Shown piece by piece: positions 42,001-50,566 of a DNA stretch of 64,000 nt. The DNA comes from G963662655 sp963666875. Its GTDB lineage: Bacteria; Cloacimonadota; Cloacimonadia; Cloacimonadales; JAIOQZ01. Each line of letters opens with the position of its first letter. The first letter of the stretch is position 1. Made by a program: the position numbers and the translations under genes. The DNA lies in the NCBI GenBank assembly GCA_963666875.2, contig CAXXPU010000020.1:1-64000 (forward strand). The letters are read 5' to 3'. Below the pieces are notes generated by a model. It searched no databases. It was not told the origin of the DNA and saw only the letters and a program-made list of their open reading frames with translations.

Positions 42001-42818
42001 AATCCTATCTGGACGGAATCCTGATGGGCGAAGACGAATTCACGCCGCCGATACGATACAACGAAGACGCATTCTTCTTCGGATGCGCGATGAACGGCGT
42101 GTATGAGTTCAACGGCTATATGGACGGACTGACTTTCTTCTCACGTGAACTAAGCGCAGTGGAAATCGTCGAGAAAAGCTGCCTAATCCTTCCGAATCAG
42201 GAGATCGGACTGATCGGGTACTACCCGTTCGACGAAGATACCGGATCGATGAACGTGGTGACCGGCGTCGAGGGAACGCTGGTCGGTGACACGACATTCG
42301 ATACCGTTGGCGCACCGATCTCGACCTGGCTCTATTGCAATCCATCGACCATCGAGATTCCCGGATACAGCAATGTCGAACTGTATCTGAACTTCATGCC
42401 GGAAGCCTATCAGGCGGGACTCTACGAGTCGCACATCGAGCTGCGCAGCAATTCGAGTTACGAATCGTCGATTGATATTCCCGTCACACTCTATTATACC
42501 TACTATTCGATCGGGGACGAGCCGCAGCCGGAGCAGGATTTCCAGATCAGTCTGCTGTCGAATCCGTTCACGCCGGGTATTCGGGCGGGTGGATTCCGGT
42601 TCGATCTTCCCGAACCGATGAACGTCGAGATAACATTGTACAACATCAAAGGACAACGTGTGCGCAAGCTCGTATCGGAACTGAAACCACAGGGAACACA
42701 CAGTGTCACCTGGGACGGATGCGACCAGGCAGGCAAGAACGTCGGTTCCGGTGTCTATCTCGCCAGAATCGTTGCCGGAAAGCACAGGGCAACGCGTAAG
42801 ATGATGCTTATCAGATAA
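39063..42818 (+). CDS. gingipain-like (C25) cysteine protease with LamG-like and sorting domains
   Basis: Start chosen at ATG 39063 ('MKRAGFIFALVALGMLFAQS'), a clear signal peptide with AAAGGATG upstream; the frame is open further up but inside repeats. 1251 residues. A propeptide-like part to about 220 is followed by the C25 peptidase (about 230-640), with catalytic His in 'VNHRDHGISRN' and Cys in 'FSINCQTGWFDGE'. Beta-sandwich repeats come next, then a LamG/concanavalin-like domain (about 890-1080, 'GFDNLNEMTIMLWFNIPDGF', 'AVTVSEDGMKSYLDG'), and the sorting tail ('SNPFTPGIRAGGFRFDLP', 'YNIKGQRVRKLV', 'GSGVYLARIV'). Probably secreted and surface-bound. Confidence 0.9.
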   Translation: MKRAGFIFALVALGMLFAQSIDFTPEETAFAVVSDMPGKLDIRLEIDAMNIGEITIEGSKYNTISIGDWGRLTKEGYPALPQFGKRIAVPAKASVSIEMTNVKRRVIQNITPFPAQPPAIDEVGAKSPPFTVNRSYYDHGGVYPEQSAWEQERGTVRSVEMALIRFAPVSWDASTRELTVIESCDIAIHYSTGTIYDERLHSRWFDSLFYQRVLNRNQLSPASSNTRSRDTGCDLLIVTSYEMEEAAELLRAWKQKMGYITDVAYIEDIDNLENYLEEVYDTWDIPPSFAIFLGDAEIIDCDHVNSAISYDNVGTDLTYFCMDGYNDYYPDIASGRVSVDTAEQAMTVVGKMIQYEADPPELASFYESATVCAYFQDDSDNGWIDGYEDRRFVKTSEEVRDWMLDEGYTVERIYCTPSDRVPTNYNDGYYANGEPLPDELLRENGFQWDGDDADIANAINDGVFIVNHRDHGISRNYTYESGSDPSFDGWGDPYFDSWQVQALHNGNLLPFVFSINCQTGWFDGETDYDPSKSYESFCEEFIRNENGGAVGAYGASRSSLSGYNDYFVRGYFDSMWEHFMPNYQYMESGGSTTLMMITGLMAMEEFWEQDNYSEYEFYIFHNFCDPTLRIWRQQPEELAVEHPSTLELTAVNIPITVSEVGGIATCIFDDAIVGRAEITENSFTLTLDEAIEFPGTATVTVNIRDNLIYEGEIEFIQPSAGFVLIDSLIVSDISGNDDGEWDAGEELNLQFFYRNAGTLASDPVTAVISPDEFIDLDIESMQIDETVPGEIGFFETTGTLSMQCDDGQNVIITITIENDTGTFEHQYEIPAVFLPKLVCETDSVYTQLDQPSQSQIPVTLENIGAAPLEIEVINYSNQAADLTASDAYIMAPSTAGFDNLNEMTIMLWFNIPDGFTPGYLLYKGESFINRSFQIALPNMNSLNYAVLTSTGVNASRNLAYNFEADHWYHFAVTVSEDGMKSYLDGILMGEDEFTPPIRYNEDAFFFGCAMNGVYEFNGYMDGLTFFSRELSAVEIVEKSCLILPNQEIGLIGYYPFDEDTGSMNVVTGVEGTLVGDTTFDTVGAPISTWLYCNPSTIEIPGYSNVELYLNFMPEAYQAGLYESHIELRSNSSYESSIDIPVTLYYTYYSIGDEPQPEQDFQISLLSNPFTPGIRAGGFRFDLPEPMNVEITLYNIKGQRVRKLVSELKPQGTHSVTWDGCDQAGKNVGSGVYLARIVAGKHRATRKMMLIR

Positions 42819-42834
42819 AACGAAAGAGGTACCT

Positions 42835-44166
42835 ATGAAAGAACTTATCAGGGAAAATCTTCTCAAGATCATTCACGACTACCCGGATCTGAAATTCGAT
42901 TTCGAATACAGAATCTGGCAGACGGATTTCCTGCGCTTCTTTCGAAGCCAGATAAACTACAATATCTCGAACCGGATCAGTCGGCTGAGCGCTACGATCC
43001 ACAAGGGGAAACGCTCCTACGGATTCGGCATCATCGATCCCGACCTGCGTAAGATCCGCCAGCATGTGATAGACGCGCTGGAGATCATCGACAAGCTTCC
43101 GCCCGATCCCGATTTCAACGATCTCGAGGACAATACCGAGACCGTCGATGTGATCGAAAAAGAGAGTAACATCGAGACACTTCCGCTCGAGAAGAAAATC
43201 GACATTCTCGAAACGGTTTCCAAAGCGATCGAACCGCATGGATTCCGCATCTACGGCACTTTTATCTGCAACCACATCGAGGATCTCATCATCAACAGCA
43301 ACGGATTGGACAAGCGCTCCGTACTCAGCCCGATCATGCTGGAACTGAAGGCAGTTTCCGACAAGAACGACGTGACCGTACTCCAGTCGTTCGGCGGTGA
43401 AGATTTCTCTCTGTTCAATCGGGATAAATTCATCGAGAAAATGGTAATGAAGGTCCAGGCAGCGGAAAACGATATCGTGGATGTCGAGTCGGGCGAATAC
43501 GAAGTGGTGCTCGCGCCGCGCGTCATCGGCGAATTGATCTCATACCTTTCGTACGGTATGTCCGCCGGAGCGCTCGACATGAAGCGTTCTTTCTTCGAAG
43601 GCAAGCTCGACCAGAAGATATTCCCAGAATCGATTACCCTGCGCGACGATCCCGACTATCCGGGGCTGATTCGCTACGCCTACAATCACGACGGCCACAT
43701 CTACAAGACGGTCACGTTGATCGAGAAGGGCGTGTTCAAGAACTTCTTCGTCGATAACTACTACGGACGCAAGATGAACATGGAGAAGAACGGCGCCGGC
43801 GGGCTCTGCATCGTGCTGGAGCCGGGCGATGAAACCCTGGAAGATCTGATAAAGCCGATCAAGCGCGGTCTGTACATCTCCAGCCTGCACTACATGAACT
43901 TCATCAACCCCAAGGAAACCTCCGTGACCGGACTGACCCGCGACGGAACTTTCCTGATCGAAGACGGTAGGATCACGCGGGTGGTCAACAACCTGCGCTT
44001 CACACAGCGCATCGCCGAGATCGTGGAGCGTATCACCGGCATCGAAAACGTGAACTCCGTGGTTCCCTTCTCGGGCAACTACGAGGACTTCGGGATCGAT
44101 ACCGTCAGCATGCCGCACGTGCGGGTTAACGGATTTAAAATCAGTTCCTCGACGGAAACGATATAA
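42835..44166 (+). CDS. pmbA: TldE/PmbA-type metalloprotease partner
   Basis: 443 residues. It resembles the TldD/PmbA family over its length ('EVVLAPRVIGELISYLSYGM', 'SITLRDDPDYPGLIRYAYNH', 'GLTRDGTFLIEDGRITRVVN') but lacks the HExxxH zinc site, as expected for the TldE subunit that pairs with TldD. TldD/E cleaves unfolded or modified peptides. It lies 9 bases before tldD and 16 bases after the gingipain-like gene, so the three may be co-transcribed. AAAGAGGT lies upstream of the ATG. Confidence 0.85.
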   Translation: MKELIRENLLKIIHDYPDLKFDFEYRIWQTDFLRFFRSQINYNISNRISRLSATIHKGKRSYGFGIIDPDLRKIRQHVIDALEIIDKLPPDPDFNDLEDNTETVDVIEKESNIETLPLEKKIDILETVSKAIEPHGFRIYGTFICNHIEDLIINSNGLDKRSVLSPIMLELKAVSDKNDVTVLQSFGGEDFSLFNRDKFIEKMVMKVQAAENDIVDVESGEYEVVLAPRVIGELISYLSYGMSAGALDMKRSFFEGKLDQKIFPESITLRDDPDYPGLIRYAYNHDGHIYKTVTLIEKGVFKNFFVDNYYGRKMNMEKNGAGGLCIVLEPGDETLEDLIKPIKRGLYISSLHYMNFINPKETSVTGLTRDGTFLIEDGRITRVVNNLRFTQRIAEIVERITGIENVNSVVPFSGNYEDFGIDTVSMPHVRVNGFKISSSTETI

Positions 44167-44175
44167 GGAGCTATC

Positions 44176-45615
44176 ATGAAAAAAATCGTACTTGATATTA
44201 TCAATCGTCTAAATATCCCGTCGATAACCTTCGCCGACGTGCGTCTGACCGTGACCGATTCGCAGGTCATCTATTTCCGAAAGGGCGAATTGAAGCGCTT
44301 CGCGTCCGAGATGGACTCACTCACATTGGGCGTGCGGGTTCTCGTAGATGGCTGCTGGGGATTCGCCGGTACTACGGAGCTGAGCCATTCCGCCACCGAA
44401 CGCATGATCAAACAGGCCATCGCCAACGCGAAACACGGAAGCAGGTTCCGCAAAGAGAAGATCGCGTTTCCCGCCATCGAACCCTTCTCCGGAAGCTATA
44501 TCTTCAAGCCGAAGGAAGACCCGTTCCTGATGCCGGACGAAGAGAAGATCGCCTACATGGAAAACATCGCGAAGAAGATGACCGGCAACGAGAAGATCGT
44601 CCAGTCGTCCGCGTCGGTGGTGTTCCACAGACAATACAAGATCTACGCGAATTCGGAAGGAACCCTCACCGACTCGCTCGTCTATGACACCCTTCCCACG
44701 ATCATGGTGCTCGCCTCGGATGGCAAAGGCGTCTATTCACGCACCTACCCCGGTCACATGACCGCACGGCGCGGAGGCTTCGAAGCACTGCGTAACTGCG
44801 AACTGGAGAAGAACGCCGAGATGATCATGGAGGAAGCCATCGCGCTTCTGACCGCACCGACTGTCGAGGAAGATTTTGCCGACATCATCATCGGAAGCGG
44901 ACATCTGGCTCTGCAATTGCACGAATCGGTGGGACACGCCACCGAGGCCGACCGTATCTTCGGAATGGAGATATCCTACGCCGGCAAGACCTTTATCAAG
45001 CCGGAAATGCTCGGGAAATTCCGCTACGGATCCGACATCGTGAACATCTACAGCGACAGCACCGACCCACGCGGCATCGGATATCATCTTGTCGATGACG
45101 AGGGTGTGCCCGGTCGCAAAGTCGATATCGTGAAGAACGGTATCCTGGTCGATCAGCAGACCTCCCGCGAGATCGCCCCCAAGCTTGGACTCGAGCCAAG
45201 TTCCAACATGATGGCGACTCACGGCAACGACTTCCCGCTGATCCGCATGACAAACTTCTGTCTGGCGCCGGGTCATGGATCGCTCGACGAGATGATCAAG
45301 GACACCGAAAAGGGCTACTACATCGACTACACGAAGACCTGGTCCATCGACGACAACCGCAACAACTTCCAGTTCACCACCGAGATCGGCTGGCGAATCG
45401 AGAACGGCGAGATCAGGGAAATCGTCAAGGAACCAACCTATTACGGCATCACACCGAGGTTCTGGGGCTCCTGCGACCGTATCTGCGGAGAAGAGGAGTG
45501 GACGTTCCACGGAACCTTTAATTGCGGCAAAGGAGAGCCCGGACAGGCGATGCACCTCTCGCACGGCGTCGCACCGGCACGGTTCAAGAATGTGAAGGTT
45601 GGTATAAAGGCTTAA
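44176..45615 (+). CDS. tldD: TldD metalloprotease
   Basis: 479 residues. The zinc site is HExxxH in 'LQLHESVGHATEADRIFG', and 'GMEISYAGKTFIKPEMLG' and 'DDEGVPGRKVDIVKNGILV' are conserved. The C-terminal 'RFWGSCDRICGEEEWTFHG' and 'CGKGEPGQAMHLSHGVAPAR' include the third zinc-ligand Cys region. It forms a complex with the preceding TldE-like protein. AAGGAG before the ATG. Followed by an inverted pair of family C repeats. Confidence 0.93.
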   Translation: MKKIVLDIINRLNIPSITFADVRLTVTDSQVIYFRKGELKRFASEMDSLTLGVRVLVDGCWGFAGTTELSHSATERMIKQAIANAKHGSRFRKEKIAFPAIEPFSGSYIFKPKEDPFLMPDEEKIAYMENIAKKMTGNEKIVQSSASVVFHRQYKIYANSEGTLTDSLVYDTLPTIMVLASDGKGVYSRTYPGHMTARRGGFEALRNCELEKNAEMIMEEAIALLTAPTVEEDFADIIIGSGHLALQLHESVGHATEADRIFGMEISYAGKTFIKPEMLGKFRYGSDIVNIYSDSTDPRGIGYHLVDDEGVPGRKVDIVKNGILVDQQTSREIAPKLGLEPSSNMMATHGNDFPLIRMTNFCLAPGHGSLDEMIKDTEKGYYIDYTKTWSIDDNRNNFQFTTEIGWRIENGEIREIVKEPTYYGITPRFWGSCDRICGEEEWTFHGTFNCGKGEPGQAMHLSHGVAPARFKNVKVGIKA

Positions 45616-45629
45616 CTCTCTATTGTATT

Positions 45630-45736
45630 GTAGGGGCAGGTCCCTGTGCCTGCCCTCCCCATTCTCTCCCCATTCGTTGAGTACCACGTCAATCCCAGAG
45701 AAAGAAAAAGGGCAGGCACAGGGACCTGCCCCTACA
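45630..45736. repeat. inverted pair of dispersed repeats (family C)
   Basis: GTAGGGGCAGGTCCCTGTGC then CTGCCC (45630-45656) and its reverse complement (45710-45736) flank 53 bases. Related copies are at 38899-38926 and, degenerate, at 63061-63085. The arms of 26-27 bp could form a long cruciform or an mRNA hairpin between the convergent tldD and 45785 genes. Confidence 0.9.
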
Positions 45737-45784
45737 AGAAAAAAATCACCCACCGAAAAGGCAAAGGGAGTCGCGTGAGAGCCT

Positions 45785-46963
45785 TTACAGCAGCCCTACC
45801 TCTTTTCCGACCAGATAAAACTTCTCCAGCGCGAAATCGAGCTGCTCTCTGGTGTGCGTCGCCATGAAGCTGCACCGGATGAGGGTGTCGTTGGGCGCGA
45901 CGGCCGGCGGGATCACCGGGTTGATGAAGACGCCTTCTTCGTCGAGCCGCTTCCAGATCTGGAACGCGGTCATCATCTCGCCCACGTGCAGCGGGATCAC
46001 CGGCGTATTGGAGGTGCCGGTATCGTAGCCCATCTCCTTGAACGACTTCAGCATGTAGTTGGTGTTTTCCCAGAGCTTTTCGATTCGCTCCGGCTCCTGT
46101 TCGATGATGTCGATTGCCGCAAGCACGGACGCCGCGGAAGCAGGCGGTAGCGACGCGCTGAAGATGAGTGCGCGCGAAAAATGCTTCAGATAGTGGATAA
46201 TCTCTTCGTCCGCTGCGATGAATCCGCCCACGGATGCCAGCGACTTACTGAAGGTGCCCATGATGATCTCGGTGTCATCGACCGCGTCGAAGTACTTCGC
46301 GCAGCCGGCGCCGCTTTTGTGCAGCACGCCCAGCGAGTGGGCTTCATCGATCATCAGACCGAAATTGTATTTCTTCTTCAGCTCGAGGATGTGCGGAATG
46401 TCCGCGATATCGCCTTCCATGCTGAAGATGCCGTCAACCACGATCAGCGAATTTGCGCCTTCCGTTTTCTGCAGGGTCTTCTCCAGACTTTCGATGTCGT
46501 TGTGGTTGTAGCGGAGCATCTTGCCCATCGAGAGCCGGCAGCCGTCGATGATGGAGGCGTGGTCGAGTTTGTCGGTGACGATGAATTCGCCCTTGTTGAC
46601 GATGGCCGAGATCGCGCCCACGTTCGCCTGATATCCGGTGGCGAAGACCAGCGCGGCCTCCTTTCCGACGAATTGTGCGAGCCGTCTTTCCAACTCGATG
46701 TGGATGTCCAGCGTGCCGTTGAGGAATCTGGAACCGGCACATCCGGAGCCGTATTTTTCAAGGGCGTCCTGTGCCGCCTTTTTGACGTTCGGATGCGTGG
46801 TCAGTCCCAGGTAGCTGTTGGATCCCATCATCAGCATTTTCTTGCCGTTGACCAGCACCTCGGTCTCCTGTTCGGTGGAGATCACGCGGAAATAGGGATA
46901 GTATCCCAGCGCCATCACTTCCCTGGCGCGGGTGAAATTGCGGCATTTGTCGATAATACTCAT
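45785..46963 (-). CDS. alpha-oxoamine synthase, serine palmitoyltransferase-like
   Basis: 392-residue PLP enzyme that condenses an amino acid with an acyl-CoA. PLP lysine in 'IIMGTFSKSLASVGGF'; other motifs 'GSGCAGSRFLNGTLDIH', 'DKLDHASIIDGCRLS', 'VVDGIFSMEGDIADIP' and 'LMIDEAHSLGVL'. The segments 'ALGYYPYFRVI' and 'EGVFINPVIPPAVAP' with 'MATHTREQLDFAL' resemble Bacteroidetes serine palmitoyltransferase more than KBL or BioF, as I recall them. So it may start sphingolipid synthesis. Glycine C-acetyltransferase is the alternative. It is the last gene of a long minus-strand run. Confidence 0.8.
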   Translation of the reverse strand: MSIIDKCRNFTRAREVMALGYYPYFRVISTEQETEVLVNGKKMLMMGSNSYLGLTTHPNVKKAAQDALEKYGSGCAGSRFLNGTLDIHIELERRLAQFVGKEAALVFATGYQANVGAISAIVNKGEFIVTDKLDHASIIDGCRLSMGKMLRYNHNDIESLEKTLQKTEGANSLIVVDGIFSMEGDIADIPHILELKKKYNFGLMIDEAHSLGVLHKSGAGCAKYFDAVDDTEIIMGTFSKSLASVGGFIAADEEIIHYLKHFSRALIFSASLPPASAASVLAAIDIIEQEPERIEKLWENTNYMLKSFKEMGYDTGTSNTPVIPLHVGEMMTAFQIWKRLDEEGVFINPVIPPAVAPNDTLIRCSFMATHTREQLDFALEKFYLVGKEVGLL

Positions 46964-46978
46964 TGTATATCCATTATA

Positions 46979-48046
46979 TTAGATGATTTCGAATTCCTTG
47001 AGATTCCTGTACATGACCATCACCAGACCCCGTACGAGAAAGACAACGGGTACCGAGAGGAACATTCCAAGTATTCCAAACAGGTAGCCACCGGCAATAA
47101 CTGTCAACATGATAATTAACGGGTGCATCTCCGTTTTGTTTCCAATCACAATGGGATAGATGAAATTGTTGTCCAGCACCTGGACCAGCGCCATGCCTCC
47201 GGCGACCCACAGGATCATCACGGGATTCTGCCCGGATATCAGCACGGACGACACCGCCAGTATTGTTCCGATCCAGGGACCGAAGTAGGGAATGGCGTTG
47301 GCGAAACCGGCGATGATGCCGATCAGCAGTGAGTATTGAACTCCCAGCGCCGTCAGCACGATGGTGGCGAGAATGCCCACGATGATGATCTCGATCAGTA
47401 GTGCGCGCATATAGGTTCCGATGATGTCGTCGATCTTCTCCAGCATGATGATGGTCAGCTCGAAATAACGGTTGGGGATGATCTTCAGGAACCAGCTTTT
47501 GATCGATTCCTCGTCCTTGAGCAGGAAGAATCCCACGATGGGGATGGCGACGATGAACGACATCAGCGTGATGAATACGCGCACGATGTCGCCGAGATTG
47601 GAGAGCAGCCCGGTCGTCTGTTTCTCGACATAGCCGATAATTTTTTCCTGAACCTGATCCATCGGAATGCCGAGTTTGTTTTCTATTTTTCCGAAGAAAT
47701 TGTCGATATACTCGAATATCTTAAGCCGCGAAAGGCCAGGTTCGTCCTGCTGCATGAAGTCCTTCAGCGATGCGCCGATTTCCTGCGCCTGTTCGATCAC
47801 GACCGGTATCAGAAACCACACACCGGCAAAGATGATCAGAACGAAGAGAGAATAGACGATGATGATGGCGACAAGACGATTAATCCTCCAGCTCTCCAGC
47901 ATGGTGGTCAGCGGTTTGAGCAGATAGGCGAAGATGACACCCGCGATCAGGTAGGAAAAGACGCGTGCGTAGAAGAGGATTCCGAGAACGATCAGAATCA
48001 GCATGAAGCCGTAGAAAACCAGCCGAAGCGCTTTATTCCTTTTCAT
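46979..48046 (-). CDS. AI-2E family transporter (PerM-like permease)
   Basis: Start set at 48046 ('MKRNKALRLVFYGFMLIL'), giving 355 residues; it overlaps the upstream cyclic-nucleotide-binding gene by 14 bases. About eight membrane segments with a soluble insertion near residues 100-150, and the family pattern 'IPYFGPWIGTILAVSSVLI' and 'LDNNFIYPIVIGNKTEMHPL'. Family members move autoinducer-2 or Na+/H+, so the cargo is not predictable. Only 15 bases separate it from the next gene. Confidence 0.9.
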   Translation of the reverse strand: MKRNKALRLVFYGFMLILIVLGILFYARVFSYLIAGVIFAYLLKPLTTMLESWRINRLVAIIIVYSLFVLIIFAGVWFLIPVVIEQAQEIGASLKDFMQQDEPGLSRLKIFEYIDNFFGKIENKLGIPMDQVQEKIIGYVEKQTTGLLSNLGDIVRVFITLMSFIVAIPIVGFFLLKDEESIKSWFLKIIPNRYFELTIIMLEKIDDIIGTYMRALLIEIIIVGILATIVLTALGVQYSLLIGIIAGFANAIPYFGPWIGTILAVSSVLISGQNPVMILWVAGGMALVQVLDNNFIYPIVIGNKTEMHPLIIMLTVIAGGYLFGILGMFLSVPVVFLVRGLVMVMYRNLKEFEII

Positions 48047-48527
48047 GAATATATCCGCGCAGTTTTGAATTGGTATCGACGAGGCTCTCGCTGAGCCGCT
48101 TGCCAAGTTCATACACGATCTTGACTCCGATGCGGGGGTATTTTCCGATCAGATCCTTGAAATCGACCTTCGAGACAGCAAGCAGAACAGATTCTTCCGC
48201 GGCGAAAGCGGTTGCGGTCCGGTTGGTATCGATGAAGAGCCCGATCTCGCCGAAGAAGGATTTCGGCGTCAATTCCGCGAGCTTGATCGGCTCTTTTTCA
48301 TCTGTTTCAAGCACGATATCGATCTTGCCTTCTTTCACGATGTAGAGCACCGCATGCGGATAGCCCTCGCGGAATACCACCTCCCCCGGTTTGAATTCTC
48401 TTCGATGGAGCAGGCGCGAGAAGGTTTTCAGTTCGAAGAAGTCCAGTCGTTTGAGGAAGGCGATCTCGCGCAGGAAGCTCGATTCGAGCTTGTTGCCTTC
48501 TTTGTCTTTCGTCTTGAAAAGTCCCAT
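48033..48527 (-). CDS. cyclic-nucleotide-binding domain protein
   Basis: 164 residues, essentially one CRP-type cNMP-binding beta-roll: 'LHRREFKPGEVVFREGYP', 'AVLYIVKEGKIDIVLE', 'KSFFGEIGLFIDTNRTATAF' (phosphate-binding cassette-like, with GE and R). There is no helix-turn-helix, so it is not a transcription factor of the usual kind; it ends in a helix ('VYELGKRLSESLVDTN'). It overlaps the permease gene by 14 bases and could regulate that permease; this is inference. Confidence 0.85.
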   Translation of the reverse strand: MGLFKTKDKEGNKLESSFLREIAFLKRLDFFELKTFSRLLHRREFKPGEVVFREGYPHAVLYIVKEGKIDIVLETDEKEPIKLAELTPKSFFGEIGLFIDTNRTATAFAAEESVLLAVSKVDFKDLIGKYPRIGVKIVYELGKRLSESLVDTNSKLRGYIHEKE

Positions 48528-48536
48528 AACTACCCC

Positions 48537-49127
48537 CTACAGAAAGAATTTCAGTGAATGGGCGACGCCGAGTGTGACCGATGTGACCACTACGCCGGCG
48601 ATGAGAACTCCGATAAAGATGCAGGCGATCGATTTCCAGAACTTAAGTCCCAGTAAATATGCCGCGAACGACCCCGTCCAGGCGCCCGTAACCGGAAGCG
48701 GTATGGCGACAAACAGAATCAGTCCCAGTTCCTCGTACTTCTCGACTAACGCGCTGCGTTTGCGTGTCCGCACGAAGATCCATTCGAGAAATCGCTTCGA
48801 CCATTGATATTTGAATCCGATCTTCGTAATCCAGTCCAGAAAGATCAAGAGGAAAAATATTGGAACCATGTTGCCGACCACGCTGAGCAGATAGACCTTC
48901 CACCAGGAAAGGTCGAAAAACTCGATTCCGATGGGGATCGAGCCCCGTAGCTCGAAGATGGGCAGAAACGAGATGAGAAAGATGATGGTTTCTGACGATA
49001 GACCTTTCTGCTCGAGCTTCTCCACAAAGCGGGTTTTCCAGCCGTGATCTTCCTGCTGCTGCACTTCCGTAGCGAACATGGGCGTTAAAATGCAGATCAA
49101 TGCGAAAATGATTATCAGTCTTGCCAA
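48537..49127 (-). CDS. small multidrug-export-type membrane protein (COG2426-like)
   Basis: TTG at 49127 chosen as start because GGAGAAGAAGG lies just upstream and the product then opens with a signal-like hydrophobic stretch ('RLIIIFALICILTPMFA'); an ATG at 49169 would lie deeper inside pcm. About 196 residues. Body: 'FLISFLPIFELRGSIPIGIE' and 'GLILFVAIPLPVTGAWTGS' match the PF06695 'small multidrug export' family. Four or five membrane helices. Actual transport activity of this family is poorly known. Overlaps pcm by 13 bases. Confidence 0.75.
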   Translation of the reverse strand: MARLIIIFALICILTPMFATEVQQQEDHGWKTRFVEKLEQKGLSSETIIFLISFLPIFELRGSIPIGIEFFDLSWWKVYLLSVVGNMVPIFFLLIFLDWITKIGFKYQWSKRFLEWIFVRTRKRSALVEKYEELGLILFVAIPLPVTGAWTGSFAAYLLGLKFWKSIACIFIGVLIAGVVVTSVTLGVAHSLKFFL

Positions 49128-49768
49128 CCTTCTTCTCCTACCAGCGGGACAAATGCGCATCCGCCCCATTTTTCCTGTGTATATTCGTTGTTACGATGCG
49201 TAATCAGAATCAATTCCTGTACATAGCGCGAGCCGGCCGGGATGACCAGCTTACCTCCTTCCGCGAGTTGTTCCAGCAGCGGTTGCGGGATCTTCGGCGC
49301 TGCGGCCGCCACCACGATACGGTCGAATTCGCTCGCGGCAGGATAGGCTTTCTCCCAGCCACGTGTGCCGTCTCCAACGCGGTAGTGAATGTTCTCATAG
49401 CCCATCGCGGTCAGGGTTCGTCTGGCGCGGCGCAGGAGTGGATCGATACGCTCGACGGTGAAGACTTCTGTCACCATTTCGGCGAGCAGCGCGGTCTGGT
49501 AACCGCTGCCGGTTCCGATCTCGAGCACGCGGTGTTCGGGCTTCAGATCGAGCAGACTAAGCATCAGCGCCACGATGTAGGGCTGGGAGATGGTCTGTCC
49601 TTCTCCGATGGAGAGCGGATGATCGGCGTAGGAATGCACCTTGAAATCGTCCGGGACGAACTCCTCCCGCTGCACCTTGAGAAAGACATCGAGGACTTTC
49701 GGATCGCTGATACCACGCGCTTCGAGGTTGTCCCGCACCATGATCCGGCGCTGGTCTTCAAACTTCAT
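49115..49768 (-). CDS. pcm: protein-L-isoaspartate O-methyltransferase
   Basis: 217 residues. Repairs isoaspartyl damage in aged proteins using S-adenosylmethionine. Motif I is 'HRVLEIGTGSGYQTALLAEM', and 'GEGQTISQPYIVALML' and 'DRIVVAAAAPKIPQPLLEQL' are typical. It overlaps surE by 11 bases upstream and the small membrane protein gene by 13 bases downstream. surE-pcm pairing is well known in bacteria and fits stress survival. Confidence 0.96.
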   Translation of the reverse strand: MKFEDQRRIMVRDNLEARGISDPKVLDVFLKVQREEFVPDDFKVHSYADHPLSIGEGQTISQPYIVALMLSLLDLKPEHRVLEIGTGSGYQTALLAEMVTEVFTVERIDPLLRRARRTLTAMGYENIHYRVGDGTRGWEKAYPAASEFDRIVVAAAAPKIPQPLLEQLAEGGKLVIPAGSRYVQELILITHRNNEYTQEKWGGCAFVPLVGEEGWQD

Positions 49769-50543
49769 CCGGTTCCTCCGGCGACTCGAACAACTCCACC
49801 TTCTCGATCCATCGGATAATGGGCTTGACCGTGCTATCGCTCATGAAATCGGGATAAAGCGGCGAGATGGAGATGTTTCCCGAATGGACGCACGCGAAAT
49901 CGGTTCCTTCCTCGCGCGACCAGTGCTGGATATCGCCGCCCACCATGTAGGACTGATTGCCATCTTCATCGATACATTCCCGCACGAAGTTCCGGTAGTG
50001 ACGGTGCCCGGGTCTGGTCAACTGAATACCGGAGATCCGATCACGTGCCAGATTCGGCACGTTGATGTTGAGGATATTCTCCTCGCTGACAAGATCGGCG
50101 ATTCCGCTGTCGATCATCTCGGCGACATACCAGGCGGCTGTTTCGAACTGCTGATCGCGATAGTCCTGAATGGACACGGCAATCGCCTTCCAGCCGAGGA
50201 ACATCGCCTCCAGCGCCGCGGCGACCGTACCGGAATAGAGGATATCCTCGCCCATGTTCTGCCCGGAATTGATCCCGGAGATGACCAGGTCGGGCGCGGT
50301 TTTCACCAACACTTGTTGTGCGAGATAGATGCAATCTACCGGTGTCCCGGTGATGGCGTGCCAGTCCTTTTTACGGTGGATGATCCGGAGCGGTTTCCGA
50401 ATGGTGATGGAATGGGACGACGCGCTTCGTTCGCTCTCCGGCGCTACAACGATCACGTGATGTCCGCGCCGTACGAGTTCTTCAGCCAGGACGTTAATCC
50501 CGGTCGCGTCAATTCCGTCGTCGTTGGTCAATAGTATTCGCAA
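49758..50543 (-). CDS. surE: 5'-nucleotidase SurE
   Basis: 261 residues. Metal-dependent nucleoside-monophosphate phosphatase. Signatures: 'ILLTNDDGIDATGINVLAEE' with the DD metal ligands, 'VVAPESERSASSHSIT', 'GTPVDCIYLAQQ' and 'VISGINSGQNMGEDILYSGT'. Complete, all metal-binding residues present. It overlaps pcm by 11 bases. The gene lies 23 bases after a small membrane-protein gene. Confidence 0.97.
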   Translation of the reverse strand: MRILLTNDDGIDATGINVLAEELVRRGHHVIVVAPESERSASSHSITIRKPLRIIHRKKDWHAITGTPVDCIYLAQQVLVKTAPDLVISGINSGQNMGEDILYSGTVAAALEAMFLGWKAIAVSIQDYRDQQFETAAWYVAEMIDSGIADLVSEENILNINVPNLARDRISGIQLTRPGHRHYRNFVRECIDEDGNQSYMVGGDIQHWSREEGTDFACVHSGNISISPLYPDFMSDSTVKPIIRWIEKVELFESPEEPDEV

Positions 50544-50566
50544 AGCTACATCCTTTCAAAATTTTG

